From: Lunularia cruciata
Lineage: Eukaryota; Streptophyta; Marchantiopsida; Lunulariales; Lunulariaceae
Assembly: GCA_948567375.1 (NCBI GenBank)
Contig: OX419759.1
Location: 42,436,593-42,500,592 of the forward strand
DNA: 64,000 nt
Direction of reading: 5' to 3'
A program made the translations under genes and the position numbers. The notes below the pieces were generated by a model. It was not told the origin of the DNA, made no database searches, and was given only the letters and a program-made list of their open reading frames with translations. Positions 55,062 through 64,000 of the stretch are shown here, one piece after another (within the stretch, counting starts at the first letter, position 1; each line of letters begins with the position of its first letter).

Positions 55062-57499
55062 TGTGTACTTTAGGCTTGTAAGTACTCTGGCCTATAAGCA
55101 CTTGTGATTATACTATATCACTCAAAGTGCTGCACCATCATGATTTTTTGTGATACAATTTTGAGGCCACCTCTTTTTTGGGGGAAAGTGCAATGGTAAC
55201 TACTAACTTCATTGTCCTTTTCTATCATCCAAGCATGATTTGGTCAAAATGGGCAAATTTTAGAAAAATGGAGGCACCATAATACATATTGGAGGTTATC
55301 TTGAAAGAGAGAGAGAGTCAACAAGGTGCCACCAATGCATGAATCATCATGAGGCCATTGACAAGTAAAAAGGTCTCCCCTTCTCATAGATTTATCCACC
55401 ATTGATAAAAGTGAGGAGTATGGTATGGGGCTGTTTTATTTGCATCAAACACAAGGTCCTTGTTAGAATAAGCTTGAGGATGGTTGGGGAGTGGAGAGTC
55501 AGGTTTGATGTATGTGACAATGAAGTTGCATGCTTCAATGATATCCATAGAGAGCTATTGTTTGAGGCACTACATAGGTGTGGATTGTGGAATTTGATTG
55601 TGCAGATTGCAGAATTTGATGTTTGACCACTTCAAACGGTTGGCTTCAATGAGGACACTGATTTTGTGCTCCAAGTCTACAAGAAGTTGCCATTGTAGAA
55701 AAAAAGATAACTCATTGAATTCATCTTGTGATGAACACTCCATCTTATATAAGTGGTTTTCTACCCAAATATGGAAGATCTTGGCTGACAAAACTTGGGG
55801 AAAAGTAGCTAGGTGCTTTAGATTGCAAATGAAGATGGACAATTTAAAGCCCTTGGCTACTTTTTGCATGGAATTGTATAATTGAGGATGTGGGTGGGTA
55901 CTAATGATGTTAGAAAGGATAGCTAGGTGGAAGTCTACATGAATGATATCAAAGTAGAGGAAGCTTTTGAAAGACAGGTCCCATGGGCTGATGCTATGAG
56001 TATATAGCATTGCCAAGAAATCAGTAATTACCATATTGTAAGGATGCCACCTATGGTCAAGAGAAGTGCCAAAAAGAACCAACTTTGGTCATAGATGTAG
56101 TATTCTTTGAGTGTTAGTGGTTGAATCCCAAAGTAGTGGATTTGGTGTAACATTTCTTAAGCCTCTTACTGGATCTGAGCGTGATTGCTAGACACAAGAG
56201 AAAAGGAAATAGGTGGAGTGGGATTGGACATTGTTTAATAGGTTCTTCCATACAAAGGTTGTCCCAATAATTGTTGGGCCTAGATGATACAAATAACATC
56301 AATGGGTGTCCATAAAGTTATACTTGCTCCTGTAGTGGTGAGGCGAGTTGTTAGCATAGTGAAGGAAGCTGATAGTAATCATCTAGGAATCCCATTGATA
56401 GTATTGCAATGTAGTACTTCATGAGATTGAGTTCTGCCATGCTGACCCTTGGAGCATTGGTTATGATTTCAACTATTTTGTATTCCAATTGCATATTGTG
56501 GTCCAAGGGTGGACATGAAATGGGGATTCACCAAGTCCTCTTTAATTTTTCTCTGGAGTAGAACTTGGTGTCAAGAGGGTGAGGATGTTGGAGAGAGTTA
56601 AGTGGAGTGGAGTTGTGTATGGAGATGGTGGATTGGAAAGAGGTGAAGAAACTGATCAAGGGAAGGTGATGCTAACTAGTGATCCAGCATAGAGGTATGA
56701 GCTGGGGGTGCTTGCTATTTTGGGGGAACGGCCTGATAGGGATGAGGGGTGTTGGGTGGGATTCTTGTGGTTATTGGGGAGTTTTGGCTGGATAGGATGT
56801 GGTTAGAGAAAGTCCAGCAGAAAAGGTCGATGGAGGATTTTGAACACTAGAGTCTTGTAGTGGTGTAGCATGTAGCATTATAAGCCAAATTTCAAGCAAT
56901 CCTTCAAGCACTTGCAGAAGGACCAAAGAGTCTGCACTCACTCAACACTTCAAACAATCATTGTCTACTAACACAATCAAGGCCCATTGACTCATTGTCA
57001 TGAATGTAGAACATGTCTCCCTACTCCCTAACAATTCACTAGCCTAATTAAATAAGTACTTTTTGTTCTCATTGACCATGGTGGCTCCATATCAAATGCC
57101 CTTGGTTTCATCATTAGCAAACATAGGTGAGGAAAGGAGAAACATTCTACTTGTTGGTGCACCTCTATGACTTTCACACCAATGACAACTTGCCAAATCA
57201 CTTTCTTTTGAACTCATCTCAAACTTGCACTCTCTATCTATTGGTTAACAAGGCCTTGACTTACTTAAATTTTAGTGGCCTCATAGATAGTTCCAAGACT
57301 CAATACCAAGTAGAGGTAGTGCAAAGAGGATGAATTTTGGGAATAAGCACTTTTCACTTAGATAGAGCTTAATGAACAAGGAGCTGAATTAGAACACAAG
57401 TACTTGAATACAAAAGACACATGAAACTTAAGGAACCAAATAGCCTTTTATTTATGAATAGTTTTTGGGATGCAAAGATCTATGCAACCCTTGGATCCC

Positions 57500-57503
<4 letters not shown>
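55062..57503 (-). other. Probable upstream part of the 54130 element; unrecognised 170-codon ORF at 55570-56082 (-)
   Basis: The longest frame (55570-56082, minus) is open for 170 codons and contains HLATFPQVLSAKIFHIWVEN and QWQLLVDLEHKISVLIEANR. It lies on the strand of the adjacent coiled-coil ORF and might be its N-terminal part, but it lacks the FYFG/YYMG block. Near 57070 the plus strand reads VLIDHGGSISNAL, weakly reminiscent of a retropepsin loop. Nothing else is recognised from 56300 to 57500. Confidence 0.3.
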
Positions 57504-57589
<86 letters not shown>

Positions 57590-57590
57590 T
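57504..57590. repeat. TA microsatellite followed by AC repeats
   Basis: About 38 TA units (57504-57580) and then four AC units. The open frame of alternating Ile and Tyr across it is a composition artefact. Confidence 0.97.
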
Positions 57591-57889
57591 TGATAAACCT
57601 AGCAAGTATTTAGGGTGTGATGTCAAGCCTTGGATACTTACGTGTGCTATCCAAACCTAAACCCATTTTAACAATACAAACCCTAATCTGATCCTTGTCA
57701 TTTCATGCCCCTAGACCTTGCTTATTTGGCTAGTGGGCTTTGGGGTTTCTTTCCTCCAAGGACACTCCAAGGGTGTATGGTTCATACACACACTTTGAGC
57801 TCTCTCCAAGAGTGTATTATTTATCTTCATCAGTTTTGTGAGGATTTTATCCACTTTATCACACAACATTTTGATGGGGAGTGGTAATG
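57591..57889. other. Unassigned sequence beside the truncated family B end
   Basis: No gene or repeat recognised. Confidence 0.35.
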
Positions 57890-58599
57890 TGTTTGCTATC
57901 AACTCATGATCAAACATAGAGAATGAAATCAAAAATGTGGAATCCAATATCCAACATACTAACATGCACTTCTAAATTCTGTGAACACTCACAAACACAC
58001 ACATAAGATTGATACTCAAAATTAAGTTGAAATGTTGAGCACTAAGTTATAGCACTTTGCTTTACTCAACTTTGAAAATACAAATATTGAACAACATAAC
58101 AGTGCAAATAATTCCTTCAAATAGGTTGAGCACTTTGATAGTTATCTAAAAAGAACACTATTCTATAACGACTTTACCAACCTACAGATCTGAAATGACA
58201 AACCACCTCTTCATATCTGCCTCTTCAATCTCAAATCTATTTCTACTCCAATTTGATGTTAACCTTGACTTTGGCTTCCAAACCTGATGTAACACCTATC
58301 ACTTCTCCTTCTTTGGGTCTATCTTATACTACTTCTTCATCAACTTTTTCTATTATCTCTTCACTCTAAACTACAATTGGAATGATAGCTAACCTATTTG
58401 CATTCTCATCTTCTAACCCAATCTCTTCCAATATCTCAGGCAACTCACCCAAAGACACTTGCACTTCCACTCCACTACTTTGGACTTCTTACCCAACTTC
58501 ATCTCACAATGAATTCTTTCTAAGTCTGATCTTAAAAAATCAAATATAAGATAGAGATTGTCTCCTACCTCTAACATCTTTCTATCTACTCAATCTCTC

Positions 58600-61400
58600 A
58601 ATCAACTTAGTAAGTTCTTCAAATCTAACTCCTTTGTGTTTCTTATTCTAGTTTCTTGCACCAACAACTTCAATTCATGTAGCCTTGCTTCTTCCAACTA
58701 ACATTTGGCTTCAGTAGTCAACATCACTTTCAACTCCTTCACAATTGCTCATATTGCATCCAATTCCACACTTGGAATTACTTTCTCCTTACTCCTTTTG
58801 ATCTCCAATTTGTTCAGGTACATTGTTAGCTCATCCTTGAATTTGAAATTTTAGTGCCTTCTTCTCTTCTACATATTGGACCAGTTGTTCCTCAACACTT
58901 CTCAGCAAACCCCGCAATTGCTCTTCCTCCCAATGCCAATCTGCCAACTTGTGTTGCCAGGCTTGATCTTTCTTTGCCATGCTCTTCCTCAATCCCTCAA
59001 GCTCTTTCTCCATTACTATTGCAATTTCCTTCAAATGTATAACCTCTACTCTTGCATCAACAACTTCTTGCTTCATCATTATCAATCAATGTCTTCTGCT
59101 TGTCTAACTTGTCTTTGTGCTTCTCAAGGTTCTCTTGCAATGTCTCCAAGCTTTTCCCTTGAAGAACAGCTTCATCCTGAAGTTCTTTGGCTTCCTTCTC
59201 TCCTCAGATTAACTTACTCCTTAACTCTAGGGTCTCCTCACTCCATTGCTTCACTATGTCCAACTCATCCTTCACTCCTAGATGATTCTTCTTTAGCTCC
59301 ACTTTCTTGTGTTGAAGTTGTGCCAACAAAGGACATTTGATCTTTGCCAGATACTCAACTTCAACGTATCTTCCATCTTTGTCCCTTGTAGGAACTTCTT
59401 TGGCTGGTGCTTTAACCTGAAGATGTGATCTTTGTATCTTCAATGTCTCACTCTCCAAGCTCTCCTCTTTGTTTTTGGCTATGCTCCGTCCTGCAACTAT
59501 TGCTTGAGTGCTTCTCTTCAATCTGGATGCTCTTGAAAATACCAAGGCACCGTCTCCTACTTGCTCATCTTCCAACTTGACTATCGATAACTCTAGACAT
59601 GGCCCTTCTGCTCCTTACATGTGGTCAATCACCTCATGACAATCCCACTCTTTTGCTATGACAATCTCTTCTCTTGATTGCTGAACTTTGGCCTCACCTT
59701 CACTACCACTGCTAGACTCTCCACTCTACAACATAAATTCTTCTTCTCCTCCCAAGGCTTCACACTTTGACTCAGTTTCTCCTTTTGATCCCTCCTCCAA
59801 AGATAATTCCTTCACTTCTACTGGTGCGGGCTTTGGGTTCAATCTTCTTCTCTTTTGGGGCTACACCAACATTGTTTGTCCTTTGGGTTTACTTTTCTTT
59901 CTTGGCATGGGGATTTCTACTATCACTATTCTCTCTTTACCACTCTTCAAGCTGTAGGTATTGCCTTCATGCACCTACTTGATGCAATATTGTTCATCCC
60001 CATCTACTTCTCTTTGTAAATTGGATGAAAGAGGGACACCATCCATCCTCTCTCCGCTGAGCTAAGTAGGTTTAGTCCAAAGTAGAAGTGGGCTGCAAAG
60101 GGTACAAAATAGTGGGTGGCATATCCATTCCCCAACTAGTAATCATCTGCCAAAATTTTTAGTGTAGAAACTTTGCCCAGTCTACTGTCTCTCTTGCAAA
60201 CTTTTGGTGAAAGAATATTGCTTGCTGCATCATGACATAGGTGGTTTGCTCTGGCTTGAATATAGACATCATATGCATTGGCAATCCTCCTTTGAACTGT
60301 GAGCCGGCCTGTCTCTCACTTAGGTTGAACCTTTGATGGCTATTGTGGTAGCGCACCATGGACTAAGAAGGCAAAGAACCCAAACTCCATCATACTCCTC
60401 CAAGGTTAACACTCCAAGATTCAAGACATTGCTCACTAGAGAACTCAATGAGAAAGAGATAGTTGTAAATGAAAGGATGATGAGTACCTCCTCACCCCTT
60501 GTTTATATACTTGTGAAATACTTATATACCAAAGTTACTAATTATTGGAGTAACTCAAGTTACTAAGCTAAAAGTCAAGTCAAGTCAAAAAGTATAAGAG
60601 AATATCCATCCATATAGGCATATTCATCTGAGCATGTGACTTTATCTTGACCTAACCACTAAGTCAATGATTTCTCCACATGGGCTATCCTTGGACTATA
60701 GAAAAATCCAAAACAAAAAGGGTTGCAAGCCCAAGATTTCTCAACTCTTTCCTCAATGCCAAACACCTAGGAATAATATCAAGTCAATACACTAGAATCC
60801 AAAATAGTGGTGCTCATCTTTTCCACATTCTCTAAAGTAAGGTCCCCTCTATCTTAGCTATGACTTACTTTAGCTAATCATGACAAATGTAGAACCATCC
60901 TTTATCTCTATATGAATAATATCTTTCAAGTATTTGTAATACCAAGCTAAATATCATAATACCACACACATGTAAAAATGGGTGTTACAGAATAGGGTCC
61001 TTATAGCTATCCACCTTGTATATGTTCTTGGTGCAAGGTCCATTGAAAGAATTTAGTTTCTTCCGAAGACTCACACTTTTGATAGAAGGTGACTGCTCCT
61101 ACCTCTCTTGCTTCTCTCTCAAGACTAATCTCAAATCCAACTCAGTCCATCAAGTCCGATTCCTCTCCTCCCTTCATTCTTGGGTCCATCTTCGCAATTG
61201 CTGGCAGCAATTTCTGCCATGAACCATGGAAAACTTGAATTCCAGCTCTAGGCTAGAAAGGTGACATGAAGTCTTGTCAAGACTTCAATCCTTACCACTA
61301 CATCTAATCAATAGATTGCCAAACCCCTCATCTCACTCTACTTTTTTCCCTTTGGGGCCATTGTATGCTTCCTCACTCTTTGTTTATGGAAGATCAAACC
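58600..61400 (-). pseudogene. Family B coiled-coil ORF, reverse copy
   Basis: Matches the 1639-3700 ORF. N-terminal part: GNLLIRCSGKD and LELEFKFSMVHGRNC (61350-61190), then after the inserted LTR MSIFKPEQTTYVMMQQAIFF and ARETVDWAKFLH (60270-60159). Then a basic stretch, an acidic region, IQRSHLQVKAPAKEVPTRDK and IVKQWSEETLELRSKL (59575-59204), and a coiled coil (MIMMKQEVVDARVEVIHLKE, 59085-58831). Here at least two frameshifts are present. Confidence 0.6.
60298..60989 (-). repeat. Family A solo LTR inside family B
   Basis: 692 bp, in reverse TGTAACACCCATTTTTACATG to GGCCGGCTCACA, clear match to the element 1 LTRs. Flanks read gaac (60294-60297) and gaat (60990-60993), a duplication with one mismatch. 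Such solo LTRs arise by recombination between the two LTRs of an element. It interrupts the coiled-coil ORF at a place where the copy at 2000-2010 is continuous. Confidence 0.9.
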
Positions 61401-61954
61401 CAAGACTCTAACCCACTCCTCTTTTGTGCTTGCAATTTGCACTCCTTTGGGACAACCATGAATAGGCATAGGATATCATCTAGACATTGCAGCGCTGCCT
61501 TGACAAAATCTTAATTTTATAGTCCCTTGCTGATTGGTCATTCTTCAATAGATTCTTTGTTTACCTCCCAATTCTATGAGTTAGTTTCTTGTCACTCTCA
61601 TAGTCATCTTGATCTCAAGATAGTCATTTTCTTCCCATGTAATTTCTTGATTGGCTAAACCCAAATAAATTTTGTTATAGGTATTTGGATTGGGTTGCGC
61701 ATCCTGATGCAAAGAACTCTGTCTTTGCTTCATAGTTCCCTTTGCCCAACCCAAGTTCTTCTCACTTTGACCCAAGGTCCACTTTGGGTTATGCAAACAA
61801 ACAATTCTTCTTACTCCTTCCTTGTTTAGCATTCATTTGACTTTAACAACACACTTCTTCTTCAAAACTTGTTAGAAAAAAAATGTGGGTACCACAATTG
61901 GGTAATGGCTAGAATGAAGGAGGAGGTAGAAGGTTCGGGTAGTGGATTAACCAA

Positions 61955-62571
61955 TTGGATTTTGACAAAACAACTATCAAGTGTAGATTAGAATGGCAAG
62001 TAGAGGAAATAAAGAACAAGCATACGAAAGAGTTAGATGTTAGGGAGAAGGAGGTAGCATCTCTTAAAAAGGAGCTAGATGGTCTTTGGAAGGGGAAGGC
62101 CATAGAGAAGCAATTTAGTGATGCAGCCTTGGAGATCACCAAGATACACATTGCAGAGTTATCCATGATCATGGCTGACCATGAAGACAAGTACAAGTCC
62201 TCCAAGTACAAGTCAAACAAGTGTTGGCAATGGAATTGCAGTCCATCTGTGATACTTTGGACAAGGAACAAATAAGAGTCCTTACAATCATAGAAGACAC
62301 TACAAATAGACAAATGACCCAAGAAAAGTTGGTTGTTACAACCCAAGCTTGCCAAGCTAAGCTCCGGGAGCTGAAGTTGGAGAGACATGCATTAGAGTCC
62401 AAGACTTACTCCACTAAACAATTGACCAAGCTTTCAAAGAAGTTGTGCAAGCATGGTGATACCAAGTTTAAAGGTGTATTACATTGTATCCACCACAAAC
62501 TAGAGGAATACAACAACCACATAGAGGAGCTAATTTGGAGGTGTAATGGTGAAGGAGGATTAGGAAAGTAG
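61955..62571 (+). pseudogene. Family C coiled-coil ORF
   Basis: Frame 61955-62275 encodes LEWQVEEIKNKHTKELDVRE and KEVASLKKELDGLWKGKAIE; after a shift near 62215, frame 62221-62571 encodes MELQSICDTLDKEQIRVL, TQACQAKLRELKLERHALES and HHKLEEYNNHIEELIWR. Heptad spacing of Leu/Ile with many Glu and Lys supports a coiled coil. It aligns with 50784-51520. The N-terminal part is cut by the family B unit at 61900. Confidence 0.6.
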
Positions 62572-62984
62572 ATCATGGTGTACAATACCTGTACAATTGT
62601 ATAGTTTTTGCACCATTGGGATGTGGGCTTCATGACACAACAATCTACTTGCCACTTCATCATGATGAGGAGTTCATCATGGTGGAAGGTCTCCATACAA
62701 TGATGTGTGTATGAATCTTTTGAGTAATTAAGTCTCTGTATATTAGATTGATTCCTTTTTATATCTGATCATGGTACCCTTCTCCTAATGTGTAGCTAGA
62801 GTCATAGGATTGGTAGAGTGAATTGAAAGCTCTTCTTTGCAGGTGGCACCACCGCAACATTTAGTTAACAACCAATTAGTTAGAATAAGATTAGTCTTAG
62901 TTCGTCATTATGGGGTTGTGGTATCATACAATTATGGATGCATCCCATCTTTTTGTAGTAGAGAGTATAAGGGGAGTTACTCCA

Positions 62985-64000
62985 ACTTAATATAGGTTCA
63001 ATTAACATAGATTTCAATTCAATCTCATACCTGTCTGTTCAACTCATGAATGTGCAATCATTTTGCTTGTGGGTTTGGACATTTGACTCTATTGTGGGAC
63101 AATGCTTGAGGACCTCTAAGATCCTTAGTGCATCAATATCACTAGGTGTATGTTTTGTGATTGTTGAGTAAAGTATTGGTGAGAAACTGAAAGTTGGAAC
63201 ACAAGTGCTGAGGTATGGGAAGGCAATCAGGCTTGGGATCTCAGAAGGATTGGTGTGATGCATTGAGATCCATGATGGCTATGAGTGTTGTAAGGAATCA
63301 TGTGTAACTAAAAGCTAAAGGTATCATGAACCTGCAGTATAGCAGTGAGGAGTGCCTTTTAGGAAGGGTAGAATGCTCTCATTGGCACTATGGTGTGCAC
63401 TTTTTAGGTAACTGCAAGGGAAGGACCCTCAGGGCTGATGACCAACATGACAGACTGGATCATCACCTTCAAGAGCTAGTGTAGTGAGATATCTTTTTGA
63501 ACAAGATTAAGTGGTTTTGTTTTTGCTTTGTGTGCTGCAGAAGTATACCCTACCCTCTTATGGGAATTGTCTTGCCCAAGAAGTTAAAGATGTAACAATA
63601 GCCGACTTCAAAGAAAGTGACACTTTCCCTTCACTACTAGCCAATTCTGAACCATATCCTTGTGGGAACAATCTATTCTTACCAATTATACTATAAGTAC
63701 ATTGACACTTGGTTGTCACAACAACCAAGGGAAAATTAAATCTTCACATGCATGAACAAATCTTCCATGAATTAGGCATGAACAAACCTCCCATGTATTT
63801 ATTTGTTTCCAGGACTGTGAAAGACTAATGGTACCAACCAATACCTTGTTGGGTTGCCTGTCCCTTAGCTTCCAAGGTCCCACACTAAATGACATTGCAC
63901 TCTCCAATATGGAGTCAACCAAATTGCAAGCACCTCTAGATGGCCTTCCTTGAGGCCTTAGAGTGAAACTCAAGGAACTCAAGGAAAGACTTGATTTGGA
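62985..64000 (+). repeat. Family C repeat, direct copy of 10022-11045, leaving the window
   Basis: From tccaacttaatataggttca to the window end this matches 10026-11045 with only scattered differences (about 95 percent by eye). It is preceded here by family C sequence (62572-62984) that is missing at 10022, where the copy is truncated. It contains a 61-codon frame at 63511-63696 also present at 10557-10742; I do not recognise it. Confidence 0.85.

Larger units (their letters stand above)
57890..61900 (-). repeat. Family B unit, reverse copy, 3' end truncated
   Basis: In reverse it starts TGTGGTACCCACATTTTTTT at 61900 and follows 1084-4300 in order: the non-coding start, the coiled-coil ORF, and the beginning of the conserved 3' segment (TGTCATTTCAGATCTG near 58205). 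Similarity stops near 57890-57940. A family A solo LTR (60298-60989) interrupts it. No integrase or purine tract precedes it, so it is not a 3' LTR next to pol; it meets a family C coiled-coil ORF at 61901. Confidence 0.75.

Noticed and set aside
57421..57660. Open frame of alternating Ile and Tyr
   Set aside because: It is the translation of a TA microsatellite, not a protein.
58876..59340. 154-codon Leu/Ser-rich plus-strand ORF with apparent hydrophobic segments
   Set aside because: Antisense of the coiled-coil ORF on the minus strand, as in copy 1.
1..64000. CRISPR array, operons, phage or bacterial defence genes
   Set aside because: No short regularly spaced repeats or compact gene clusters; the content is that of a plant nuclear genome.

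Overview
The window looks like nuclear DNA of a plant with a very large, retrotransposon-filled genome; a gymnosperm is my best guess (inference, from divergent LTR elements and isolated single-copy genes). No bacterial-style operon, tRNA, rRNA or CRISPR array was seen. Only one gene appears intact: a 218-residue LOB-domain (LBD/AS2) transcription factor at 15835-16491 (+). A class III peroxidase (9189-9783) and a calmodulin-like EF-hand gene (22767-23202) survive as broken remnants.

Layout. 1-4720: end of a Ty3/gypsy pol followed by a 3.6 kb LTR-like unit (family B) carrying a long coiled-coil frame. 5200-6742 (-): a related coiled-coil frame. 6743-10021: low-copy sequence with the peroxidase remnant, cut off by a family C repeat. 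10022-30260: a large inverted duplication. Its left arm (about 10740-19165) holds the LBD gene. Its right arm (25497-30260) mirrors the flanks but lacks 2.8 kb beginning directly after the LBD start codon. The 6.3 kb spacer holds the EF-hand pseudogene. 31130-32165 (-): Ty1/copia pol relic. 32930-36053: two more coiled-coil frames. 36054-43007: a decayed family A Ty3/gypsy element without RT or integrase, its 3' LTR split by a family B insertion (40834-42681). 43664-50779: a nearly complete young family A element (two LTRs of about 690 bp, leader ORF, gag, protease, RT, RNase H, integrase) sitting inside a family C coiled-coil frame. 50784-53000: family C continues. 54130-56300 (-): another coiled-coil frame and an unrecognised ORF. 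57504-57590: TA microsatellite. 57890-61900 (-): a family B unit holding a family A solo LTR. 61955-64000: family C coiled-coil frame and a repeat nearly identical to 10022-11045.

How the parts relate. The gene-like island (about 14.1-25.5 kb) keeps many CG dinucleotides and is bracketed by CG-poor retroelements. The recurring unusual theme is a large coiled-coil ORF, found at least eight times in several sequence families, linked to LTR elements but not matching gag, pol or any env family I know. Family A adds a leader ORF before gag with two Cys/His clusters. Most frames are broken. The young family A element has nearly identical LTRs but a damaged integrase and frameshifts, so recent copies may have been moved by proteins supplied in trans (inference). 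All identities are estimated by eye.
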